Assembly: GCA_905234795.1 (NCBI GenBank)
Contig: CAJOIQ010000001.1
Span: 1 to 64,000 of the forward strand
Source: an uncultured Bacteroidales bacterium
GTDB lineage: Bacteria; Bacteroidota; Bacteroidia; Bacteroidales; UBA932
DNA: 64,000 bases
Reading direction: 5' to 3'
This document shows, piece after piece, positions 1 through 9,117 of the stretch (position 1 is the stretch's first letter; each line of letters opens with the position of its first letter). The position numbers and the translations under genes were made by a program. Below the pieces are notes generated by a model. The model did no database searches and was not told the DNA's origin. It saw only the letters and a list, made by a program, of their open reading frames with translations.

Positions 1-125
1 AACAATATTTACAAAAAAATTTACTATAAATCAACAAATTAGCAGAAGCAGCCTCGCGGCTTGACCGTTGTAGTGCTACTTTTGCCGTGAACTAAAGATT
101 ATTACTGTCCCTGACGGTCGGCCTG

Positions 126-3100
126 GTGCTGGTGCAATCGGCTTTTGCACAGACCACGCTGCGCGGCAAGGTGGTGGACGAAGCCGGGGCGCCCCTGGCC
201 GGAGTGATGGTGCTGGTAAAAGGCACCACCAACGGCACCATGACCGCAGCCGACGGAACGTATTCGCTACAGGCCTCCCGGGGGAACGTCATCGAGTTCT
301 CCTGCCTGGGACTGGCTACCGAGGAACGCACCTTTGACGGCCGATCCTCCATTAATGTCACCATGAAGGAAGATTCCCTTTTCCTGGAAGACGTCGTTGT
401 GGTAGGTTACGGTACCGCCAAGAAGGAAACGCTGACGGCGGCCGTATCGGCCATTAAGGGAGACGAACTCCTGAAGGCACCGTCCACCAACGTAAGTCAG
501 GTGCTGGCCGGTAAGCTGTCCGGTATCTCCTCCGTGCAGGAATCCGGAGAACCCGGCCTGGACCAGGCCTCGCTGCGCATCCGCGGCAGCGTGTATGGCG
601 TGGCCTATGTGGTGGACGGTTTCCCCGTGGACAACATCAATGACATCGACCCCGCCGATATTGAGAGCATCTCTGTCCTGAAGGATGGTGCTTCGGCCGC
701 TGTCTACGGCCTCAAGGCCGCCGGCGGTGTCATCATCATCACCACCCGCAAGGGCGAGAAAGGAGACACCCGCATCACCTACAACGGTTCTATGGGCGCC
801 TCCATGAACGCCAACTTCCCCAAGTTCATGAACGGGCCGCAGTTTGCGTATTATTATAACCTGGCTCAGGAAATGGACCAGTTAGCCAGTGGTGCCATCA
901 CATCGGAAGACGAGTATGTGCCGTATTTCACGCGCCAGAATGTGGAGGCCATGCTCAACGGAGACCCTACAGACGGATGGGACAACGTGGATTATATCAA
1001 GAAAGTGTTCGGCACCGGCCTCACCAACAAGCACAATATCACGGTGCAAGGCGGTAATGACAAGACCCGCTATTTCGTTTCCGGCGGTTTTCTGGGTCAG
1101 AAAGGTAATATCGACGGTTACAATTACCGCCGGTACAATGTGCGTGCAAACATCGAATCCCGCATTGCCAGGCATCTGGTCTTCAATGCCGGACTCAGCG
1201 GCGTAGTTGGCCGCAGACAGACTCCCCGTTTCCTGTCGGGTGGATCTGACAGCGATGCCGGTTATGAAGTGGGCTGGTTCTCCATTGCCCATCAGGTGAT
1301 CGGCATGTATCCCTTCCTGCCCGAGAAGTATGGAGATTATTATACCGGCGCCATTGCTTCCAACCAGGTATTTGCCAACAGCCCGCTGGCCGCCTTATAC
1401 CTCTCCGGCAACAAGCAGACGCGCAGTTTCAACGGAACGCTTACCGGTTCCCTTACCTGGGAGATTCCGTGGGTGAAGGGCCTGGCTTTGAAAGTGAGCG
1501 GTTCCTATGACTATCTGGACTCCTACAACAAGAACCTGGACACCCCGTATTACGTGGTGGTCCGTCAGCGGGCCGAAGACGGAACCTGGGGTTGGAGCGC
1601 ACCCATGATTGACGTGAATGGCGCATCGGACGGCAATAAGGTGGGAGAAGGCTCCTACTACCAGCAGACCATGACCGGACAGGCCAGCATCTCCTATGCC
1701 AACACGTTCGACAAGCACAGTGTGGACGTGCTCCTGCTGGCCGAACTGAGAGATTTCCAGACCAATAACCTGAGCGCCTATGTAAAGAATGTACCCTTTG
1801 CCCTGCTGCCCGAGCTGGGGAACGGAACCCCCACCGCTTCGCCGGTGATGGGCTCCAGCAACGCCTCCCGCAGTGCTGGTTATGTGGGACGTATCCGCTA
1901 TAATTACGCCGAAAAATACCTGGCCGAATTCACCGGCCGCTACGACGGTTCCTATAAGTTTGCGGGAATGACCAGCACCCGCTGGGGATTCTTCCCTTCC
2001 GCTTCCGTTGGCTGGGTGCTTTCCAAGGAGCAGTTCATGGAATCCTTATCTTTCCTGGACAACCTGAAAATCCGCGCCAGCGTAGGTCTTCTTGGTAACG
2101 ACGGCGTGAGTCCCTACATGTTCCTGAGCAAGTATGCCTTGGGTACCAAGGTCGTATATCCTGGCAGTACCGCAGTACCTTCCTATTATACTTCGGGCAT
2201 CCCCAACAAGGACCTGAGCTGGGAAAAGACCCTGTCCTATAATGTGGGCATGGACTTCTCCCTGTGGAACGGCCTGCTGGGCGGCGAAATCGACGCCTTC
2301 TACAATTACACCTACGACATCCTTTCCTGGAACGGCGGAGGCCACCCGGACTCCATGGGCGGTTACTATCCCACCTATGTCAATGGAAACGCCATTGATG
2401 CCAAGGGTGTGGATATCCTGCTCACGCACCGTAACCGTTTCGACCTGGGCGGAAAACCTTTCTTCTATGAGCTGGGTGCAACAATGACCTACTCCAAGAC
2501 CCGCTGGCTCAAGTACAACGACGAGCCCAACGTCCCCGAATGGCAAAAGGTCACCGGCACTACTTACGGCTCCCACTGGGGCTGGCTGGCCGAAGGCTTG
2601 TACCGCAGCGAGGAGGAAATTGACAACAGCGCCTGGTACGGAACACGTCCCAACGTAGGAGACATCAAGTACGTGGACCTGAACGGAGACGGCGAGATTA
2701 ACTGGCAGGACCGTGGTATCTTTGGCAAGAGCAACCGTCCGGAGCTCACCTTCGGCCTCAACATCAATTTGGGATGGAACGGCTTTGACATGAACCTCCA
2801 GTTTACCGGCGGAGCCCTCTTCCAGGTCTCCATGACCGGTACGTATTTCAATGAGAATGACGACGACACCATCTGGACCAAGACCTTCAAGGAAGGAGAG
2901 AACTCCCCGCTGTTCCTGATAGAAAATGCCTATAGCCTGGACAATCCTAACGGTACTTTCCCGCGTCTTACCCTGGGCACTACCGGTCATGGCGGAGACA
3001 ACGGTCTCAGTTCCAGTTTCTGGTGGCGTGACGGAAAGTATATCCGCCTCAAGACCGCCCAGCTGGGCTATACCCTGCCGCAAAAATTTACCCGCCGTTT

Positions 3101-3254
3101 CGGCGTGGAAAGCCTGCGCATCTTCATTGAGGGCAACAACCTCTTTACCCTAGACGGCCTTCCGGATGGCATTGACCCCGAATCCCCCGGCGTCAACAAC
3201 GGCTACTATCCGCAGCAGCGCAACATCATGGGCGGTATTACGTTAACCCTTTAA
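126..3254 (+). CDS. SusC/RagA-type TonB-dependent outer membrane transporter (start uncertain)
   Basis: CarboxypepD_reg-like N-terminus (LRGKVVDEAGAPLAGVMVLVKGTTNG), plug motif (VVVGYGTAKKETLTAAVSAIKGDEL), beta-barrel C-terminus, SusD directly downstream. Confidence 0.93.
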   Translation: MLVQSAFAQTTLRGKVVDEAGAPLAGVMVLVKGTTNGTMTAADGTYSLQASRGNVIEFSCLGLATEERTFDGRSSINVTMKEDSLFLEDVVVVGYGTAKKETLTAAVSAIKGDELLKAPSTNVSQVLAGKLSGISSVQESGEPGLDQASLRIRGSVYGVAYVVDGFPVDNINDIDPADIESISVLKDGASAAVYGLKAAGGVIIITTRKGEKGDTRITYNGSMGASMNANFPKFMNGPQFAYYYNLAQEMDQLASGAITSEDEYVPYFTRQNVEAMLNGDPTDGWDNVDYIKKVFGTGLTNKHNITVQGGNDKTRYFVSGGFLGQKGNIDGYNYRRYNVRANIESRIARHLVFNAGLSGVVGRRQTPRFLSGGSDSDAGYEVGWFSIAHQVIGMYPFLPEKYGDYYTGAIASNQVFANSPLAALYLSGNKQTRSFNGTLTGSLTWEIPWVKGLALKVSGSYDYLDSYNKNLDTPYYVVVRQRAEDGTWGWSAPMIDVNGASDGNKVGEGSYYQQTMTGQASISYANTFDKHSVDVLLLAELRDFQTNNLSAYVKNVPFALLPELGNGTPTASPVMGSSNASRSAGYVGRIRYNYAEKYLAEFTGRYDGSYKFAGMTSTRWGFFPSASVGWVLSKEQFMESLSFLDNLKIRASVGLLGNDGVSPYMFLSKYALGTKVVYPGSTAVPSYYTSGIPNKDLSWEKTLSYNVGMDFSLWNGLLGGEIDAFYNYTYDILSWNGGGHPDSMGGYYPTYVNGNAIDAKGVDILLTHRNRFDLGGKPFFYELGATMTYSKTRWLKYNDEPNVPEWQKVTGTTYGSHWGWLAEGLYRSEEEIDNSAWYGTRPNVGDIKYVDLNGDGEINWQDRGIFGKSNRPELTFGLNINLGWNGFDMNLQFTGGALFQVSMTGTYFNENDDDTIWTKTFKEGENSPLFLIENAYSLDNPNGTFPRLTLGTTGHGGDNGLSSSFWWRDGKYIRLKTAQLGYTLPQKFTRRFGVESLRIFIEGNNLFTLDGLPDGIDPESPGVNNGYYPQQRNIMGGITLTL

Positions 3255-3267
3255 TTTAGGATGCCTT

Positions 3268-4923
3268 ATGAAAAAGTTATTCTTAGCACTTTCCCTCATC
3301 GGCGTCCTTGGCGCCTGCAATAAATATCTGGACATGACGCCCACCGACAGCATCTCCGACAAAGTGATGTGGGCCAATACCCAGAGCGCCGAATATGCCG
3401 TCAACTCCATTTATTCCTACGCCTATGACATTTTTGCCGTATGGCCGTCTTCAGTGGGAATGACAGAGGCTTTTACCGACGAGTTCAAGTACGGTTCCTA
3501 TGTGAATTTCGCCTACTGTCTTATTCCCAGTCAGGTAGCCTATGGCGGAACCAATCTGACCAACAGCTTCGTAAGCGTTTACCTGGGCTGCTGGAGCTCT
3601 TTGTACAATGCCGTCCGCCGCACCAACGAGGCTATCTCTAACCTGAGCACGCTGGGCACCGGTATTCCGGAAGCAGACCGCACCCGCCTGGAAGGAGAGC
3701 TTCGCCTGATGCGGGGCTGGCTCTATTTCGAACTGATGAAACGGTATAGGGAAATTATCATCTACGATGAAGATCTCTCAAAGATTGCCGTAGATAAAGC
3801 CCTCTCCTCAGAGGCCGAAGGCTGGGATTTTGTGTGGAAAGATTTGGACTTCGCTTCCAGGAACTTGCCGGAGAAAGCGGCTGCCAAGGGACGTTTGGAC
3901 AAGGGTGTAGCACTCGCCCTCATTACCCGTTCCATGCTTTATGCAGGCGAATACGACAAAGTGATTGCCGCAGCCGACGAATTGGCCCAGCTGGGATATG
4001 CCCTGATGGACAATTATGGCCAGGCCTTCACCCGGTCCGTCACAGAGGGCAACACGGAGACTATTCTCCAATATACCTTCTCTTATGCCGACGGCGTAAC
4101 GCACGACTTTGACTTCTATTACACCCCCGGCGGTGACTACAAACTGGTAGGACAGCAGGGCGGCGGCTATGGTACCCCTACTCAGGAAATGGTAGAAAGC
4201 TACGAACTGGCCACCGGCGGTTTCCCCAACTGGAGCCCCTGGCATGGAGAAACCACGGCCGAACCCCCTTATACCCTATTGGAACCCCGTTTCCAGGCTT
4301 CCATCCTATATAATGGCGCTGCCTGGAAGGGCCGCACCATAGAACCCTTTGTGGGCGGTACCGACGGCTGGTGTCAGTGGAACAAGGAACCCAAACCCGA
4401 AGGGCGTACCACCACGGGGTATTACCTGCGTAAGTTTGTGGATGAAACCCATGACCTGGCCGACAGGGGCCAAAGCGTCCAGCACTTTGTCCTCATCCGC
4501 TATGCCGAAGCTCTGCTGAACAAAGCCGAGGCCTGCTACCGGAATGGTGATAACCAAGGCGCCAACGATGCCGTCAAGGCCATCCGCACTCGCGTGGGCC
4601 TGCCCTACACAAGCAAGAGCGGAGACGCCCTCTGGCAGGCCATCCGCCAGGAAAGAAAGGTGGAACTGGCTTTTGAAGACGACTGGTACTGGAGTCTCCG
4701 CCGCTGGAAGGAAGCGGCCGAAGATTATCCTGTGGGCCTGAACAATTACCAGGTTCACGGACTTAAGATTGAAAGTACGGCTGTCGCCGGACAGTATAAG
4801 TACACTTATGTGTCCGTCGACGATAAAGACCGCAATTTCCCGGCTAAAATGTACCGTTTCCCCATTCCCGACGGGGAACTGAACTCCAATTCGCTTGTAG
4901 ACCAATACCCTGAATGGAACTAG
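3268..4923 (+). CDS. SusD/RagB family nutrient-binding lipoprotein
   Basis: Lipoprotein signal (LGACNKYLDMTP), RagB/SusD C-terminal pattern (RYAEALLNKAEACYRNGD, RQERKVELAFEDDWYWSLRRW), follows SusC. Confidence 0.93.
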   Translation: MKKLFLALSLIGVLGACNKYLDMTPTDSISDKVMWANTQSAEYAVNSIYSYAYDIFAVWPSSVGMTEAFTDEFKYGSYVNFAYCLIPSQVAYGGTNLTNSFVSVYLGCWSSLYNAVRRTNEAISNLSTLGTGIPEADRTRLEGELRLMRGWLYFELMKRYREIIIYDEDLSKIAVDKALSSEAEGWDFVWKDLDFASRNLPEKAAAKGRLDKGVALALITRSMLYAGEYDKVIAAADELAQLGYALMDNYGQAFTRSVTEGNTETILQYTFSYADGVTHDFDFYYTPGGDYKLVGQQGGGYGTPTQEMVESYELATGGFPNWSPWHGETTAEPPYTLLEPRFQASILYNGAAWKGRTIEPFVGGTDGWCQWNKEPKPEGRTTTGYYLRKFVDETHDLADRGQSVQHFVLIRYAEALLNKAEACYRNGDNQGANDAVKAIRTRVGLPYTSKSGDALWQAIRQERKVELAFEDDWYWSLRRWKEAAEDYPVGLNNYQVHGLKIESTAVAGQYKYTYVSVDDKDRNFPAKMYRFPIPDGELNSNSLVDQYPEWN

Positions 4924-4925
4924 TG

Positions 4926-6662
4926 ATGAAAAAAACCGTTATCCTTTTGCTGGCCGCCACTTTGCTGGCCGCCTGCCATAAGCCCGAGTACGTAGAACCT
5001 ACGGCCGAGCGTCAGGGAATCACTTCGCTGGCTGCCTATTTTGCCTTCGGCCCTTTTGAAGGCCAGGAAATGGGCCGTCTGGAAATTGACGACCCCATGA
5101 CGGACCGCTATGTCATTCCCATTCCGTGGTATTTCCCGGAATCCTCCGATGATATCACCACTCCTTATATGACCAAAGTGCGCGTGCGCGCCGCCCTTCA
5201 GCCCAACTGCAAGATTTCCCCGGCACTTACGGTTCTGGACCTCACGGAGGAGAATCATTTTACGTACACGGACGCCACCGGTACCAGCCGGGAGATTGTC
5301 ATAACCGGCGAACGGGTGAAATCCAACAAATGTGAGATTATCACCTTTGCCCTCAAACAGCCTGTCATGAGCGGCATGGTGGACAAGACAGCCCGCAAAG
5401 TATCTCTGATTACAGCCAAGGACCTTTCTGTGGCCGAAGCCAGCGTCACGCTGTCGGCCCACGCCACCATTTCGCCCGATCCGGCTCTTCCGCACAATTA
5501 CAATGACGGGTTCACCTTCACCGTAACTGCCGATGACGGCGTTACTAAGGCCGATTATCTGGTCATCAAAAACATACCCGAAAAGATCGATTACGGTGTA
5601 AACACCACCAGTGCCGAAGCCCTCTTCAACCTGGATCCTTCTTCCGGGATGGGACTTCCGGGATACCAGGCCGTAGCGAACGTCTCCATGGGTGTGTTGG
5701 ATTCGGACCTCATTGTCAATATGGGAGACGGTTCCACGCCACGCTACTACAACAAGATTGTCGGCACCTATGGTGGAGAAATCAAGCTGGGAAATGCCGT
5801 CCCTACCGGAGCCATTGCTTCCGATGAACAGGACCACTTGCTCATCTGCAACCTGGCCGAGGCCGGGGAAACCTTCACCATCTGGAAAACTTCTTCCGTG
5901 AAGGAAGCTCCTGTAGAGTTGCTCTCTTTCCAGAACGACCAGGACATCCAGCTGGGTCTGGAAATGAAGGTCATCGGCAACATAGAGACGGAAGCCTCCA
6001 TTTCCGTCACTTATCCCGGCCTGGTGGGTGTTACCAAGAGCAGCCGCTTCCGTTCCATCCACATCGTGGGCGGGGCAGTGGTTTCCAACGAACTCAAGGA
6101 CCTGACGGCCACCGGTTTCTCCTGGGGTTCCGGAGCATCCGGCAGCACCTGCGTGCCCGCGGCATCGGCCCAGAACGACGCCGGCTGGTACAGCTGCGTG
6201 TATTCCGACAACCTGCTCACCTGGTTCAAGCCGGATCTCACCGTCGGCAAACAGCTCAATGGCTACGGTGACGGCTCCGACGACGTACAGGGCGGCGGAA
6301 CCTATGTAGACAGCAACACATCGCCCAACAACCTGGACACCAAGGGCTTCAACAACGCCCGTTACCTGGCGCTCTTTGTCTCCAACCACTTCCCCAAGTG
6401 GTGGCCGGGCCCGCAACTGTATGTCTATGACATCACCAGCGGTTCCCTCCAGGGAGACAATATCTGGAACAGCCCCGGACTGGTGTTCTCCCAGCCGTTC
6501 ATGTACAACCTGCAATACAATACGGGCGGGCATGACGGAAACGGCGCCTGCGGTGACGTCATCCTGGCCCCTTCGGCCGACGGCTATATGCTGTACATCT
6601 ACTATTACGATCATTATTCCCAGATGCTGGGTGGCTTCAGTCTGGATTGCATTAAACGATGA
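4926..6662 (+). CDS. SusE/F-position surface lipoprotein of unknown domain (DUF5018-like)
   Basis: Lipoprotein signal MKKTVILLLAATLLAACHKP; position directly after SusCD; start at ATG 4926. Confidence 0.65.
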   Translation: MKKTVILLLAATLLAACHKPEYVEPTAERQGITSLAAYFAFGPFEGQEMGRLEIDDPMTDRYVIPIPWYFPESSDDITTPYMTKVRVRAALQPNCKISPALTVLDLTEENHFTYTDATGTSREIVITGERVKSNKCEIITFALKQPVMSGMVDKTARKVSLITAKDLSVAEASVTLSAHATISPDPALPHNYNDGFTFTVTADDGVTKADYLVIKNIPEKIDYGVNTTSAEALFNLDPSSGMGLPGYQAVANVSMGVLDSDLIVNMGDGSTPRYYNKIVGTYGGEIKLGNAVPTGAIASDEQDHLLICNLAEAGETFTIWKTSSVKEAPVELLSFQNDQDIQLGLEMKVIGNIETEASISVTYPGLVGVTKSSRFRSIHIVGGAVVSNELKDLTATGFSWGSGASGSTCVPAASAQNDAGWYSCVYSDNLLTWFKPDLTVGKQLNGYGDGSDDVQGGGTYVDSNTSPNNLDTKGFNNARYLALFVSNHFPKWWPGPQLYVYDITSGSLQGDNIWNSPGLVFSQPFMYNLQYNTGGHDGNGACGDVILAPSADGYMLYIYYYDHYSQMLGGFSLDCIKR

Positions 6663-7714
6663 AAGTGAAAGTTTTCATTCTTACGGCCCTGCTGCTGGCC
6701 TCCTGCTCGGGGGCCGGCAAGGCCGATATGCCGCAGTGGCGCTGGCAGGATCCCGAAATCCCGGAAACACCGGAAGTGACCGAGCCGCATCCCGCCATCA
6801 CAGCCCTGGGCTGGACCAATGTGACGGCCAATTATGCCGCCATACCCGATGGTATCGCCATCTACAAAAGCCCTTCTGAGATTCAGGGGGTGAAAGTGAT
6901 TGCCTACATTGCCGTGGCCGATCCTTCAAAGGTCAGCTGGGATGTACGCAGCATTGACGACCCCACCATCCAGGGCACCACCGATCCTTTGAAAACACCG
7001 TCCCAGTTCTACACCGAGACTGCTGCACCCGTCCTCATCAACGGCGGTTATTTCTTTGCCGAGGGCGGTAAGCGCTACAATGCATCGGTGGCGGTGAGCA
7101 GTGGCCGTACCTACGGGGTAAACATCAATTACGCCTCCCTGGACTGGGTGACCATGTATTATCCTACCCGCGGCGTCTTTTACCAGAACGCCTCCGGCAG
7201 CCCTGCTGTGGGTTGGACCTACTGGACCGGCGGTGCGGCGCACTACCTCTACAGCCAGCCGGCCGACAATTCCTGGGAAGCCAAACCTTTGCCGGTTCCC
7301 GATGCTTCTTTCCCGGCAAAAGCCGAGAGTTTTGCACCTCAGACCGCCATCGGCGGCGGCCCGGTACTCCTGAAGGACGGCGAGGCGGTGAATTCCTGGA
7401 AGGCCGAGCTCCTCTATGGAGACGGGGCCGATGACAAAATGCCGGAGGCCCGCCATCCGCGTTCTTCCATCGGCTTTACTTCTGACGGATTCCTGCTGCT
7501 CTTTGTGTGCGAGGGCCGGCAGATGACCGACGGCGTGGCGGGCATGACCTTTGCCGAGGAAGCCCTCGTACTGAAGGCTCTGGGATGCACTCAGGCCCTG
7601 AACCTGGACGGCGGCGGCTCTTCCTGCATGCTTGTTGGCGGACAGGAAACCATCAAAGTGTCCGACGGACAGCAGCGCGCTGTCAGTTCCGTCGTTATCC
7701 TGCAGAAACGATGA
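6659..7714 (+). CDS. Phosphodiester glycosidase family protein (NAGPA/DUF2233-like)
   Basis: Motifs INGGYFF and ALNLDGGGSSCM; lipoprotein signal; 4-bp ATGA overlap with upstream gene. Confidence 0.82.
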   Translation: MKVKVFILTALLLASCSGAGKADMPQWRWQDPEIPETPEVTEPHPAITALGWTNVTANYAAIPDGIAIYKSPSEIQGVKVIAYIAVADPSKVSWDVRSIDDPTIQGTTDPLKTPSQFYTETAAPVLINGGYFFAEGGKRYNASVAVSSGRTYGVNINYASLDWVTMYYPTRGVFYQNASGSPAVGWTYWTGGAAHYLYSQPADNSWEAKPLPVPDASFPAKAESFAPQTAIGGGPVLLKDGEAVNSWKAELLYGDGADDKMPEARHPRSSIGFTSDGFLLLFVCEGRQMTDGVAGMTFAEEALVLKALGCTQALNLDGGGSSCMLVGGQETIKVSDGQQRAVSSVVILQKR

Positions 7715-9099
7715 AAAGAGTATTCCTGATCATAAGTTTAGCCTTGTTGCTGGTCCCCTCTTGTAAAAAACAGGAGGAAGGTTTCAAATGGAAAGAGGCC
7801 TGGGACAGCCAGACCCCCGTTGACCCCGATCCCGAGGAGCCTTCCCTTCCCGAGATTAAGGGGAAGTCCCGTTATATCTGGGTAGACGCCGCGGCCAATT
7901 TCCCGTATTACGCCAACGACCTGGCCTATATTGCCGAAGATTGTGAGCGTATTGCCCAGATGGGCTTTACCGATCTCATTGTGGACGTCCGTCCCACCAG
8001 CGGAGACGTACTGTTCACCTCATCCGTAGCCCCCGCCTGCCAAAAAGTGGCAGCTTGGGTCAATGGCAAATACCGCTGGGTGGAGCGTACGGCGACGTTT
8101 GACTACCTGGCACGCTTCATTGAAGCCGGCCATGCGGCAGGGCTTCGGGTGAACGCGGCCATCAACACCATGGTGGGAGGCTATCATTCTTCCATCGGCG
8201 ACGTGGGCATGCTCTATAACCAGCCGGGCCGCAAGAGCTGGTGCTCCGTAGACAATCTTCCGGGCGGTCTCACCAACGCCATGGACGATTCCGAGACGGG
8301 GCCGCGTTTCCTGGATCCAGCCAATCCCGATGTACAGGAATTCCTCCTCACCCTACTGGGAGAATTGGCTGCTTATGAAGGACTGGACGGTATTGTGCTG
8401 GACCGCTGCCGCTACGACGACAACAACCTGGATGCCGGATATACCGATGCTGCGAAAGATGCCTTCACCACATATCTGGGAAGTGCCCCGTCGGCATGGC
8501 CGGTGATGCCGCAGGGCCAGACTTACGTCAGCTCCAATCCCTCTACCCTCCAGCGCAGCTGGCTCACCTTCCGTTGCAAGGTCATCCATGACTTTGTGGA
8601 AAAGGCCGCCGCCAAGGTGCATTCGGTGAATGCCGATGTACGCTTCGGAGTATATGTAGGAGCCTGGTTCAGCGAATATTACCGCTCCGGTGTCAACTGG
8701 ACCAGTTCCCAGTACAATGTCAAGAAGGAAGAATCCACCTACAAGTGGGTCCCCAACAATTACCAGAAAACCGGCTTTGCCGACCTGCTGGACTTTATTT
8801 TCCTGGGAGCCTATGCCGGGACAAACGGCGTCCACGGTTCATCGGAATGGACCATGGAGGGTTTTGCCAAACTGGGTGCCAAGCGACTGGCCGGAGCGGT
8901 TCCTTTTGCCGCAGGTCCCGATATCGGCAATGGCACCGGGTTCGAAGGCGGTCACCAGGAGGCCCTGATTCCAGATATTGTCGATACCATGTTGAAAAAC
9001 TCCGACGGATTGTTTATCTTTGACCTATGCCACATCCGTATGTTCGAATACTGGAAAGCTTTCGAAGACGGAATCAATGCTTATTTGAAAACTCTATAA
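7711..9099 (+). CDS. GHL10-type (PF02638-like) glycoside hydrolase-like lipoprotein, paralog 1
   Basis: YIWVDAAANFP...MGFTDLIVDVRPTSGDVLF...YEGLDGIVLDRCRYDDNNLDAGYTDAAK; start ATG 7711 overlaps upstream stop; lipoprotein signal LVPSCKK. Confidence 0.8.
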   Translation: MKRVFLIISLALLLVPSCKKQEEGFKWKEAWDSQTPVDPDPEEPSLPEIKGKSRYIWVDAAANFPYYANDLAYIAEDCERIAQMGFTDLIVDVRPTSGDVLFTSSVAPACQKVAAWVNGKYRWVERTATFDYLARFIEAGHAAGLRVNAAINTMVGGYHSSIGDVGMLYNQPGRKSWCSVDNLPGGLTNAMDDSETGPRFLDPANPDVQEFLLTLLGELAAYEGLDGIVLDRCRYDDNNLDAGYTDAAKDAFTTYLGSAPSAWPVMPQGQTYVSSNPSTLQRSWLTFRCKVIHDFVEKAAAKVHSVNADVRFGVYVGAWFSEYYRSGVNWTSSQYNVKKEESTYKWVPNNYQKTGFADLLDFIFLGAYAGTNGVHGSSEWTMEGFAKLGAKRLAGAVPFAAGPDIGNGTGFEGGHQEALIPDIVDTMLKNSDGLFIFDLCHIRMFEYWKAFEDGINAYLKTL

Positions 9100-9117
9100 C
9101 CCTAATTAATCAACATT

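Noticed and set aside
2046-3083. 345-aa minus-strand ORF opposite SusC
   Set aside because: Shadow ORF inside a well-supported SusC gene.
4920-6614. 564-aa minus-strand ORF opposite the SusE/F-position lipoprotein
   Set aside because: Shadow ORF; the + strand has a signal peptide and fits the operon layout.
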